Assembly (NCBI GenBank): GCA_964035545.1
Contig: OZ037765.1
Location: forward strand, 5,902,698-5,966,697
DNA: 64,000 bases
Direction: 5' to 3'
Origin: Bugula neritina
Taxonomy: Eukaryota; Bryozoa; Gymnolaemata; Cheilostomatida; Bugulidae
In this document: positions 1 through 12,900 of the stretch, in pieces
How positions within the stretch are numbered: position 1 is the first letter of the stretch
Layout: every line of letters starts with the position of its first letter
Notes under the pieces: model-generated
What the model was told of the DNA's origin: nothing
The model's database searches: none
What the model saw: the letters and a program-made list of their open reading frames with translations, nothing else
Translations under genes and position numbers: made by a program

Positions 1-193
1 TATCATAATTACATAAAATCCTATATGTCTAAAAATTAAATCATTCAAAAATATTATACCATGTGACTATGGTTAACACGCATGCAGTCATGTTATTGTT
101 TTTTATCTATGCCTTATAGCTGGAAACTGATGAAATACAAAACCTTTTGTTTTGAAATTATTTTATCTAAATGTTTATAATCTGCTTTTACAG

Positions 194-3100
194 GTCGAAC
201 TCTTCTCCTAAAGAATGGTAACACGAGAGCCTGTGCAACAATACAGGGTCCTGAGCCACTATCTTTTGCCCGTGTGCAGGGACCAATCTCCGGCAAAGTT
301 CACATTCGTCAAGTTGGAAATCAATATGCTGTCTTCACGGATCTTTTTAGCACCAGATCCTCAGTTGCAAAACAAACTGCGTAAGTTTGCTTGAGTGTCA
401 CACAGGCTAGGAAATTAAATCTAAGTCTATTTATTATTCATTTGATGAGTTCCTTTACTATCATGACTAATTACTTTTTAATAGACGAGATGTGACAGCA
501 AAGTCAATAAGATTAGGTGAATGATTAGATTCAGTGGTGGAAATCAAAAACAGGATATTTAATTTGAGTTTCCTTAATTGTTTTGTACAAATAACTGGTT
601 TGTTTTGACAGATTGAGACTGTACAGAGGAAATATAACTGTTGACCTACCTCAGGCACAAAGTCAATCTGTTGACGTCAGACGTAGGTGCTCCTATGTGT
701 CAGGTATGAACATGGTGTCTCAGATCATCAATGTCCCTGTCGCTGCCGCCGGTTCCAGCGCCAGATTCATGATCCATGTACAACCTAACGTCAACTCTAT
801 CGATATTCTGAGTAAGTGATATTTTGTCACATGAGTTATGTATGCTATTATGTATTATAGCTATACTCTTAACTGCATATAAAAAATTATATTACTGTAT
901 ATTATTTAGAGAGTTAAAATATTTCATTTTTTTGCTTTTTAAACTGCTATAAAAACTTGTACAATGACTTATATTGATTTCATGCTATATTTATATTGGT
1001 TTCATGCTATACTTATATTGGTTTTATGCTATACTTATATTGGTTTTATGCTATACTTATATTGGTTTCATGCTATATTTATATTGGTTTCATGCTCTAC
1101 TTATATTGGTTTTATGCTATACTTATATTGGTTTTATGCTATACTTATATTGGTTTATGATATACTTATATTGGTTTTATGCTATACTTATATTGGTTTT
1201 ATGCTATATTTATCTCATTTGCATTCTACAATAATAGCATTATGCTAATATATACCACAATTTACCATCAATTATATTTATTAGTAGTATATAATAATTG
1301 TAATAACTGGTTATTAAAAATATCTTACTTTATTACATCCTATAATATACTCTATTATCGTATACATAATAATACAGGGTTTGATTTCATTGTAAAACAC
1401 ACACATATATATTCAGGTGGCTGGCTAAAGATTGGTTCCAATGCAGACACTTCCTGTGCCAACCTTCACCTCTACGAGTCTAAAACAGTGCAGGCAGTAT
1501 TTAGCAGAAATGGTGTGAATGGCTTCATGGTTTTCAAACAGGATAATCCTTACAAACCTACAATGGTGCAGGTGGACTTGCAGGTAAAACTCTACAGTCG
1601 GTTTTTACCTGCGACAACCAGTGTTGTTTTTCTACGTTCTATTAGGTACCATACAATCAAGTTAGTTTCAGCTCATAATAAAAATAAAATGCGCGACAAA
1701 TTTTTTAATATTGTGGAGTAAATTTATATCACGCATGAAAATTCATTTGCGTATCTCAGTGAATATCATATAGTCAATATAGTAAAATTCCCATTGTAGT
1801 TTACTACATAAACTATGCTACAATAATTTCATAGGTTTTACCCTTTAAATTTAGCACCAAATGCTAACCACTTACATTTTTCTTAATTCCGAAATTGGAA
1901 TTATTTTTACTTGGCACTGATGTAGTATTAGCAGTACACCACATTGTACTAGTGAATGCATTATATTGTGTAGAAACTGAACAACCGAGCTGGTGGTTAC
2001 CATGTGCACCTGTTTCCACTGCCATATGAGTTCTCCATGAGCAGTAACCTCTGTGGCTCGGACATAACCTCTGGCCACTTCAACCCCTTCAACAAACCGG
2101 CTAGGGGAGGGACCACCCAGGAAGAATTTGAGGTAATAATCATGAGTCAACACTTCCTGTATAAACTATGTCTTGTGTTAGAATTATTATTAGAAATGTA
2201 ATGATTACATAATGTACAAGATAATGTATGAAGTTTCGTTGTACACCGCAAGAATAAAACCCTTTGTATTAGATACTTACATTGATGTTCAGCTTTTTTG
2301 GAATCTACTGCTTATTAGGCTTTTCTGAAAGATACAATAGGTGTGTCTATCTTTTAGCTTGGTGACTTGAGTAACAAACACGGCTCTCTGGCCAACCGTA
2401 GAGACATCAACCAGACGTACACCGACTTGTATCTGCCTCTGTTTGGTGAGCACAGCATTGTGGGACGCTCCGTTGTAATACATTCACCAACAGGAACCAG
2501 ATGGATGTGTGCCAATATTGGATATCCTGGACCAGTTACTGTTGCTAAAGCAGAGTTTAATGGAGATGTTGAAGGTAAGACTGTTGTTGCCTTCTATTTG
2601 CTGCTTTTTTCTGTTAATATATAACTGAGTTGTCGGAATATTCCAGGCTTTAATTATTAACTACAACAGGCACCATAACATTTGCTAACTTATTGAATGT
2701 TGGACAATTCTATTATCTACCTACAGGCACCATAACTTTTGTCCAAGAGGAGAACAAGCCATGGGCTGACACTGCACTATTCATTGAGATGTCAGATGCA
2801 GGGGAGACAATTCAAACTACATTCAATCACAATTATCACATTCATACCAACCCCGTTGGCAATGACTATTTGGCAAAGACCAGACGCTGTGCTTCTACTG
2901 GTGGTCATTGGAACCCCTTCAATGCTCCAGTTACAGGTAAGACTTATTACACTGATGGGTTTTTATGTCTTGTGTATTGCTTAGAAAATATAAATTGATT
3001 TAAATTTTGTCCTTCAAGTAAGAACTGCTTAGCATCTCATTTAATGGTTAGTTCTTGTTTAGTTAAAATTGTGCGTTCAGTAAGTTGTAGAAAATATTCA

Positions 3101-6100
3101 TAACTGTTGAAAATTAGTCAAGACAAAAAAAGACACTAGGTGTTAGCAATCTTTGTATATATTTTTTAAAAATATTGCTAAGGCTTACATTACACAACCC
3201 ACTCCATTGAATGATTAAATTTTGCAAATTATGATTTGTGTCTGCTTGGGAACTAAGCATAATTTTTCATACCTGTTGATATATTATACTCTTTGAAGAA
3301 TGTTGCTAAGTTAGTAATAGTTGTATTGTATAACTATCAATAATTAATCATAATTTTATATCAATTGCTATTAAATTACAGTTACGGTAATTACAGTAAT
3401 TTAGCTATATAGTTTAAATTGAAGGAGTTAACTTTATATCCATAACTATAGAAATTATGACCCGTGACACTTTGTTACAGATTCTCGAGTGTACATACCA
3501 ACCTGTGCTGCCAATAGACTGGGCTGTGAAGTAGGAGACCTTAGCAACAAATATAATGAGACAATAAACATAGCAGCAGGTCTAACTTCTGCCAAGTACT
3601 TCTATACAGATAATATTCCTCTGTCTGGTGCCTACTCTGTTATAAAGAGATCTGTTACCATCCACCAACAGCAGAAAGCTGCAGCCAGATATGTCTGTGC
3701 AGACATTGTCAAGAAGGTGAGTTGTATAGTGATTAACATTTTCATCTAATATATTATATACACATATTTACTGCTTACTAATATTGTTGTTAACTCTGTT
3801 CTTTCAGCTGACACCAGTGATAACAACAGAGAACAGGTGGCATGGAGCTGGAAGAAGTTCTGACACTACAACCGGTAGAGTTATGATGTCATCAACTGGA
3901 CTCAACTCTGCAATCAGTTCTCTAGTTGTCTCTTTCAATGGTCTAAATAACAGAGCTGGAATGTACCACATCAATGAACTGCCTCTTGGCACTTTACAGC
4001 AAGGAAATAATATCTGCGATACAACCGGTCAACATTACAACCCCTTGAGTGAGTTCTTAGTTTATGTTTATTGTTGAATGCCAGCTTTTCTCCTTCTGGC
4101 ATCAATTTCTTTGGTTTAAAATTTGCCATTACGGTCAGACAAGTGGGTGCCAGAGAGACTTGTGATGAGTACCTCTTTTTGTAAAGCAGTTCTGGTATGT
4201 GTGCGTATCTGATAGATCTGCTGTGTTCCAAAATAGACAAAGTATTATGAATAACAAACTGAGCGTAGTATAACATAAGAGCAATGAAGTGTGGTATACA
4301 ACAGAAGCTATGACGTGTAGTATACAAGTGTGCTAATAATATCATGTCACAATAGGAGCTATGAAGTGGCAGCAATCTGACTCTCTAGACCACTATGAAG
4401 TTGGAGATCTGTCAACCAAGTTTGGCTTATTGGCAAACAGACAGTCCTACAGACTGCAGGTAAAACGACAGCATGCTTGTGTGACTTATGTTTCTGCATT
4501 CATTGTTATATTTTTATATAATAGATCAAGTGATAAAGTTGCGTGAATTATTGGAATGTATGCCTGTTGTTCACAGACAGTCGACACAAATCTACCTCTT
4601 GGTGGTGCATACTCCGTAGCTGGTAGGAGCGTTGTTATACATGATTCATCTTCACCACCAGCTAAATGGAAATGCACAAACTTGATTTGGGATACTCGGG
4701 CTATGAATGGAACTTTACTCAGAGCTAGGGCTGATTTCATCGGAGAAATTCAAGGCTACATTGAAATGGTGAGCATAGAATTGTTTACAACCAATAGAAA
4801 TTTTACGTACTGCAATATAGTGTTTGAAGGATACCTGAAAGATAACTAATAAGGTTTAAGCACTTCACACTATATTTTATTTAAAGTTTCTTAAATATAG
4901 ATCATATACTTGAATATAATTGCATTCTTACACTGTAATAAGTCTATCATTAAATTTTAGTCCCAAGTGGTGGCTATAGATGGAGAAAGTGAAGTGTCTA
5001 TTGAAATCGTGCTCTGGTACACAAACAGACAGCAACCTACGACCAACCACAACTGGCACATCCATGAGTCAAGCATACAAAATAATAACTGCGCTACTTC
5101 TGGGCCACACTACAACCCATTCCTTAAAAAGACTGGTGCTGCGGTTAGTATAACACATTCTACTTGGTAAAGCTGTCGGTATTTAGTTTATGACTTGCAA
5201 TAAAGCTAATAGTTGTGTGAAATTGGAGAAATGGTAGAACAAAATAGCTAGTATTTTCAAAAATGTTGCAGAGCTACCGAAGTTGTGGCGTACAAACACC
5301 AAGAAAATGTGAAATGGGGGATATGGCCGGAAAGTTTGGAAGAATAGATATTGGTACTAGGGCTAAACCAAGCAGATATGTGTTCAATGACAACTTTTTG
5401 ACTCTAAATGGAAAGTTTTCAGGTAAATGTTTATATAAATTTACTTATTTTTATATAATATAGTGAAAAAAAATTTTGGGCTTTCAATGCTAATAACTTA
5501 GGCATATGTATGTTTGTTGAAAATTTTACCCATGTTGTTTTGGAGATGAAACTCAACGTTAATGAGCCGTAGCCATTCGGGTGCTTTGATTTGAGTTTCT
5601 TGCTTACAGCTTCTCATAGTTTCTGTGCTATTTCAATGCTGTTTTGTTAATTCTACATCTTGGGGATTATATTTCAGTCTTGGGAAAATCTATAGTCATC
5701 CATTCAGCCAATCAAGGAGCTGCTAAAGTTGCATGTGCTGACCTTGCTCCAACCGGCCAATCAACACAAGTTATTCAATTCTTCATGAGATCCGGCACCA
5801 ACTCAGTAACGTGAGCAATTACATTAGTTATTCTTTTAGTTGCAAATAAACCCTAAAACCCATGTCTGATTGTGATAACAAATTAGCAACAAATAAAATT
5901 ATAGAGCTGCTGTTTTTTCCTTTCAGGAGTAAACTACAAAATGCCATAAAGAGCCAACTAAACACTGACCAATACCACAACGTCTACGTGAAAGCTGGGG
6001 CACAAAAAGGTGGCTGCACTCCAGTGAGTGTGCATTTTACAGGTGAGTTTGATTACTGCTTCTGCTACCCAGTCAGTGTCTAAACACTCAAATGATGAGT

Positions 6101-6688
6101 AACGTATTTACAATCAACATTACATAAACAGAATGTGACAGCATTCACAGTTTTTGCTTTATGCTACCAAAGTTCAGAATTCTAATGCATTACACGAAAC
6201 ATAAACTGGTCATGTGATGATGTATTTCCTGTATGCTGCAGGTGCTCGAGCTGCTGAGCTGAAGAATCGTTTTAATCCTGGTGCTGTGGTTGATCAGTCT
6301 GTCAATGCGGATTCGTGCAATGGAGGTATGTAATCCACTCCAGTATTATGTAATATGTCTGTAATAATTGGCAGGTTTGTTTTTGTTAATGAAGTTACTA
6401 AAAATAAAACTCTAAGTAATCAAAATAGGCAAACAAATTTTGTATCGCTTTTTTGAAGCCCCAACATTAGTTTCCTTTATTATAACTGTCTAGAATAAAA
6501 TGTAAACTCATTGAATATATATTATAATTGAGCATGTTTTTATAATAGTGTTTTCATGAAATATTTTTTGCTTTGTATCATTTTATTTCAAAGAATAAAT
6601 AGCATTGTATGTTATTTTTGTTGTAGCTATTGGACAAACATACCTGCCTGGATTGCTATTCATCCTGATGGCTGTGCTTTCTATATAG
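194..6688 (+). CDS. Cu-only superoxide dismutase repeat protein (CSRP), 5' end outside window
   Basis: Extracellular protein of tandem copper-only SOD-like domains; the family dismutates superoxide. Exons: 194-380, 612-811, 1417-1583, 1974-2132, 2358-2574, 2727-2936, 3481-3716, 3808-4048, 4356-4459, 4577-4768, 4961-5143, 5272-5422, 5678-5810, 5927-6042, 6242-6325, 6627-6688; all phases join, giving about 879 codons plus the missing 5' part. Repeats show the copper-ligand pattern HxH, then H in G-x-H-x-N-P, then H in RSVVIH: YHVH/GHFNP/VVIH (exons 1974, 2358), YHIH/GGHWNP/VTIH (2727, 3481), YHIN/GQHYNP/VVIH (3808-4768) and WHIH/GPHYNP/IVIH (4961-5810). The first and last repeats lack the ligands. 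The last exon encodes a hydrophobic tail (YLPGLLFILMAVLSI, then stop) after a small-residue stretch, as in a GPI-anchor signal. The signal peptide and first exons lie upstream of the window. Confidence 0.9.
964..1212. repeat. 22-bp minisatellite in a CSRP intron
   Basis: About eleven head-to-tail copies of a unit close to TTTTATGCTATACTTATATTGG, with small changes (TTTCATGC, TTTATTGG). The unit is not a multiple of three, so all three forward frames stay open and repeat the same LYWF-like peptide. These open frames are an artefact of the repeat, not genes. Confidence 0.95.
2666..2741 (+). promoter_or_regulatory. Duplicated splice acceptor, 57 bp apart and in frame
   Basis: The 14-mer ACAGGCACCATAAC occurs at 2666 and again at 2723, both followed by a near-identical TTTG. 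Each copy supplies a CAG acceptor. Using the upstream one (exon from 2670) instead of the downstream one (exon from 2727) keeps phase and adds 19 codons with no stop, beginning GTITF as the normal exon also does. The downstream site is the better fit to the SOD-repeat spacing. Confidence 0.6.
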
Positions 6689-6785
6689 TATTTAGATCTT
6701 TATTCTATAATCTATAAATTTTTACTCTATAGTTTATAAACCCATATTCTATAAACTAAAGAATGTGTTAAAGCTATGTACAGTT

Positions 6786-6853
6786 TTTATTGCCATATTA
6801 TTACTGCTTTTTATTAATTAAGACACATTTACTGATTTATGCAACAGTTTATT
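6786..6853 (-). terminator. Candidate MSH5 polyadenylation signals
   Basis: TTTATT at 6786-6791 and 6848-6853 reads AATAAA on the minus strand, 60-126 bp past the MSH5 stop. Both lie inside the region that must be the 3' UTR of the convergent SOD-repeat gene. Confidence 0.5.
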
Positions 6854-6858
6854 TTTAA

Positions 6859-6872
6859 AATAAAACAATAAA
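6859..6872 (+). terminator. Candidate CSRP polyadenylation signals
   Basis: Two AATAAA hexamers (6859-6864 and 6867-6872) lie about 175 bp after the stop codon at 6686-6688 and just before the convergent MSH5 stop. Confidence 0.6.
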
Positions 6873-6911
6873 ACATTTATAACAGGAAAAAAACAACAAA
6901 TATTGAGTCCA

Positions 6912-9900
6912 TTACTGTTCATTCAACTTCATATTAAAGAAGGTGGAAACTGCATCCGGTTCCTCAAGGTCAAGGTTAAGCATGTGTTCCACAACTGACT
7001 TCTTCGATTGCATTAGTTTATTCTTGTTAGCAATGGCAATCTGTCTTGAAACCTTGTACTCATCCGTGGCCTACAAATACACAACCTAAACATAGACGGC
7101 TGCACAATAAGCAACATCAGCCAAAGCAAAAAATTAGATTAATCTGATAATTTATAAAAACTTTACAAATAGGCATAACTAATGGTTAGGAGAGTTAAAA
7201 TCAAACATGACAATACCAACAGCTGACTGTGAGGACAATATTATTGCATAAGAGAAAAAATGTATTATGACATTCCAACAGCATTGAAAACTTTTGTTAT
7301 ATTATTACGGCTTTAATTGGAGTTTCATAGCCATATCTGTATTTCGTTTGCTTATGTACAGCTATTTTGGCTACCACAAAAAAGCTGTTTTTTAAATTAT
7401 TATAAACCCAGCACTTTATGTCATTCATTCACTTTCATTCAGTCTTTGGTGGTAAATACACATCTCTATCAAAACACAACAAAGTGTAAAATATGTTAGT
7501 ATCAAATTCTCAAGTAATGTTCAGGCTTTATATCACACCAAATACTAAAACCATGTACCACCCAGTATATGACATTCCAATCACTACGTTATGGTCAGTA
7601 CCTGAGCTCCGTGCACCAAACAGTCTTGGGAAATCTCAAGAATTTGTGCGACAGCGGCAGCATGGCTGATCTCTGCAGCTCCGTCTACCAACTCGTACAG
7701 ATAAACCAACTTCCCATCCTCCAGATGAGTCTCCATCATCTAAAGCAGAATAACAACACCTTAAATATGTGGTTACCATGGTTACCTTTCCCTCAACAAA
7801 TACCCAAATCCATTGTGGAAACCAGTGCAGAGAAACCAATTAGTCTTAGATTGGGGAGAGGGAAGTATTTTCTCTAATTAAGTAAATTCTGCAACTACCA
7901 AATAAAGAGATTAGTGAATAAATTACCTTGAGAGAAGTGAGGGGAGACTGTTTTATCCAGCTGGATTTGACTATAGAGTGGAAGTGAGTGGCTAGCAGCA
8001 CATGGGGGCAAGAGCCGGCACCAGAGTCTATCCAGTGCTTCAGGAAGGCCAGCAATAGAGAGACACCATCGACCTGCAGGAGAAACATTTGGTGACATAT
8101 TAGACCATATAAGATTGCATAATAACAGAAATACGGTGCAGATTAGATAAATTGCAGAACATGTGTATTCTAACAGTGGAAAAAGGTGCATGAGGGTAAT
8201 TATAGAATGTGTATAGATGTCATTGTGGGGAATGGTTTCTAATTCTAATACTTCACTGGTCATAATGTAGGACGCGGGTTGATTGTGCAGGAGAAGATAA
8301 TTCTAGTAATTTATATAATGTGCATTTTGCTAAAGCAATGCAAGAAAAGTTCCATAACTTCTGCTATTTTTAAGAAACCAAAAACAAAGCAAGTTTTCCT
8401 AACTCCTTCTATCAGGACTTGCTGTAGAGGTTACTGAGTACGTACTGGACACGTGCCTTTGCCAAACTCGTCTAGTACCACCAAGGAGCTCCTTGTTGCA
8501 TTGCTGACAATGGCAGCCATTCTGCTGAGGTCAGCAGTGAAGGTCGAGACGTCAGCATTTATGGAGTCAGTTGTAGGGAAGTGAGTATAAATAGCGTCAA
8601 TAAGGCATATGTCAGCTGACTCTGCCGGTACAAGGCAGCCAATGTGAGCAAGATACACTATGATGATAGCCTGGGAAATATACAATATGAGGATAGTCTG
8701 AGAAAGATGCACTTTTCTTACCATTTATAAGCTTTAGTTTCTAACTACATATACATTCATGTAGTGTCTAACCAAATCAGAAAAGATACAAATTTCTTAT
8801 AATTTGTAAGCATTAATTTGTAAACTATGCATGTCATGTCAAAATTTCAATATATCGAAAAATTAAAATGCAAAAAAAGTTCACCTCAAAACCAACAACA
8901 ATGTAATCATAGATTTCCAATACAAAACATGTTTATAATAAGTTAACCAGTTACAGAGTAACAAGATAAATTGTAAAGCTGAAAGAGTAGGAAAATAAGT
9001 GGGACATTAGGAAATATTTCAACCTGATTTCACTTTGCCGAGCTGGTGGAAGTTTACTAGCAGCTGGCACAGAGGTAATTGTAGAGAGACATGCACTGAC
9101 TTGTGCCATTTACATAATAGGAAACACAAGTTAATGCAAGAATTATGGAATGTCTATTACACAGGCACTAAACATATAATTGAAACATAACACAATTAAC
9201 TTAATTAACAAAAGAAATAAAATAGACTAAATTGAATCATAGTTATTGTTTCTACTGGTACAGTTGAGTTTGGGAAATATATTAAAAGAGAAATAAAATG
9301 CAAATTGAACATAGATCTTCTATGAATTGAATTTTTTTTAGTGGAGTATTATGTTTGTTGCATGTCACACATATGCATATTTGCATATTTTGATTTTGCT
9401 TCCAAATTTCAGTAAAACAAAGATATTTCAATTAGATAAATGTATATATCATATATTATATATAACAGTCAATATAAAGCTAGGATATTGCATAACATAG
9501 TAAATATGTAATATTATTGTATTTTCATTTTTGTCTTGTCAGTGACAAATTGAATTTCAACTCATCTGGCAAAGCACTTTACAAAACTTGACTCTCTGAA
9601 TGTTCAGAGTTTTGGCTCAACCACAAATCTCTAGAAGTAATAAACTGAAGAGTTTTTAAAAAGTAACAAATAAATTGTGTTTGAAAAACCTTCAAGTTGC
9701 AAGGTTGGCTTTTGAAAATTTGCCAGCACTTGCCGTAAGAGCAAGATACTTAAGAAGTAAACTGGTATTATTACTGAATCTATTAGATTGGATTGGAAAA
9801 TAAAAGAAACATGATTGATTACCCTATTACTACTCACGAAACATGGAAGTTATGACTCAGGTTAAGTGGCTGCGTATTTTCAGCAGGGCTAATGACAGAA

Positions 9901-12900
9901 TCAACCGCAAAATTGCAGCTAAAATCAACAAGTTTTCGAAATAAAACCCAAGTGGTTTCTCTCTACACTCTCTTAAGTTTTCAAAACCGCAGAAAATTAA
10001 AATAAATTTACGCTAAGAAATACTTGAACTAGTGAATAGTATCTTCTGTTATTAACTTGAATTGATAAAGTTGCAACAAATTTAAATAATATAAGTATAA
10101 AAATTGTGTTATATTATTGTTTTATGTTATATATGAAGAGTTTACTACTAGTCACACACAAATACAGTTAGTTAAGAACCAAATTAATTTCAATAATGCA
10201 ACAAACTAATTAGTAATACCATGGACTAATGATCCCTTTTTATATTTACAGTTCTTAAACATTGCTACAATAAGGTTAATGTAGAGTTATTTAGCTTTAT
10301 TAATTTTAATGAGTTTATGTAATATATTGTACAAGAAAGAATATGGTATCTATCAATAAAATACAATTTCAACAAACACAAAACTACCTGCTTTAAATAT
10401 ATCGACTTCCCACAGGCATTTGGTCCAGTTATGATAATAACTTTAGAGTTGTCATTCCCTGGCCCACTAAGTACATCATTGCTTATAAAGTGATCAGCTT
10501 GAGCCTCCAGTAGAGCGTGCCTGTAAAAACGAACAGCATAAAGTACTGAAATATCTTGGTTGAGCGGCTGCTGGGACATGAATAGATCACAGCTGGACGG
10601 AAATATTAACTGCATGACAAAATTTTAGAGACTAGCTTAAAGGAAAAGTAGAAACAGTTAATGCTAGTAATCCAGTAGTGAAAAACACTATATCAAACTT
10701 GTGCTTTTATAAACACATGTATATATAATAATATATTATAATATAATATCACAATGTGTATATATTATAATATAGTATTACAATCTGTATATAGAGATGC
10801 ACACGTGCGCGCACCAACACTCATAATACATTATTTCATTATATTATATAACAATGCTATTTATGGTACATCAACATTAAAAATACACCAAATTGGTTAA
10901 TATTATACCCCTGCTTGTCCAATACCACTGAACTTGATGAGACATTAAGACACAATCCCAAAAACCAGACTTTAATCATAACAAGCTATTGTAACAGCTA
11001 AAAGATAAAATACCAGAAATAAAACAATATGCATCCATAACAGGAGGTCAAAACAACTTTTACTCAGCACATTTTTAAAAGTTAGAACTACAGAAAATAT
11101 CGGCAATCATCACACGGTGAGGAAATAAATAAAATGGAAATGGGAAGACGGAGGGAAGGGTGGGGTGTGTATACTGTACCTGGCACCAGTTATTCTAATA
11201 GTATCCTCTTCATTTAGTGTTGGTCGTACGAAATTCCGTTCAGAGCAGTAGGAGCCAAGTCCAATCAAACTGATTAACACAAATATAAAATATTTTATAT
11301 AGATTACATTTAACTGTCAAACATACAATGTAATATTACAGCATGTTAAATATGTGTGAATTGGTAGGTCATTGCATTATACATTGGAATTGCTATTGGG
11401 TGAATGTGCACCACAATTTACTATGAGATGTCAAAGTGGCAATAGAAATGAATTGATAGCTTCCTAAATTTATCTTTGACAATAGAAATTTTGCAACTCG
11501 TGAAAGAAAATAAATGGAAACATAATATCCACAAAAATTGATTGGAAGTGGGTAATATGAATATATAAAAACAAATTATCCAGAAATTACGGGATTGTGT
11601 GTGTTTAATATGCAAATTGAAGATGAAATGCAAAAGCAAACAATCCGCACATTTACAGTGTAATCGACAACACTCTTCACGAATAGCACACAAGAACAAA
11701 AAACGTGATGCACTACTGAATAGGAAAAGGCTAGAATTATGTTACGTAAGCATAAAATGTTAAACAGCCTTTCATATTCTATTGCAACAAGAATGACGAA
11801 TGTATTACATCAAATTTCAGCTTTATTTTTACCATTTTCATATGGAGATACTACTTCATACCTCGAATGGAATATTATTTCATATTTTGCTATCAAAAAG
11901 TAAAATTCCACATGAATATGATTTCAAAAAGTTTTAGCAAAGCTATAAAAGGGTAGCTGGAAAGGTGAAATTAACTGAGACTCAGTTTTTTTCCAGTGAA
12001 GATGTAAACGCTTCTTTACAGCAAATCAAAACAAAGTTGCATTTTTGACGGTTTCATGCTCTAATTTTTTCTACCCTTGAATGAGAAACTATTTGAATCA
12101 AGAACGCAATATATAATTTATAAAAAAATTGACAAGTTATTCGTTTTATTATAATTGATAAATACTGTATTTAATTATCCCAGCTGTTATGCATGGAAAG
12201 GTAATTAAATATATTCAGTAGTTTACTCATGCATACAATACTTTGAAATTAACATTGTAAATAATTGGTGGAGCTCATGTCAACCTTTAGGGAAGCACAT
12301 GCTGACACTGGCTGGCACACACTGGCAAGTGCTCAGCTACCTGCGCTTAGAATACTAACCAATCCAGTTGAGAGCACAACTCCAACACCTGCAGCATGGT
12401 GTTCATCTCTGGCAGCAGCGTATTTTGGAGCTGATACATGAGGGCCAGAGCTCTGTCTGCCAAAACCATCATATTAACAATTACAAAAACTTGCTATAAT
12501 CTTTCAAAGTCAAATATTATGCGTTTAATCAAAACGCATATGATATCACACTTTTAAAAAAACAATCTCGTTCATGTTTTTATTTCATTGCCACATGTAA
12601 CTTTTAAAGGCTTCTAATAGCCATTATTAAAATAAAATTGCAAATAATTGAAAATTGCAGTACAAAAGTCAATTAAAATTTTAGATTCAATGCTTCTTCC
12701 AGCTTAAGGCAAACATTCTACTAAATGTTGAATAATGAATAAATAGTATAATTAAAGAGATTCCAAGGGTAAGAATATTGATATCAATGCACTGGGTTGA
12801 TCCATAAGATGACCACATCTAATGACCACATATAATTTAGTTATATAACCAACATTAGTTCAATTGAGGAGTTGTGTGCCCTAAATCAACACAAAGTGAT

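Noticed and set aside
964-1248. Overlapping plus-strand open frames of LYWFHAI-type peptide
   Set aside because: They are the three frames of the 22-bp minisatellite in a CSRP intron, with no splice or start context.
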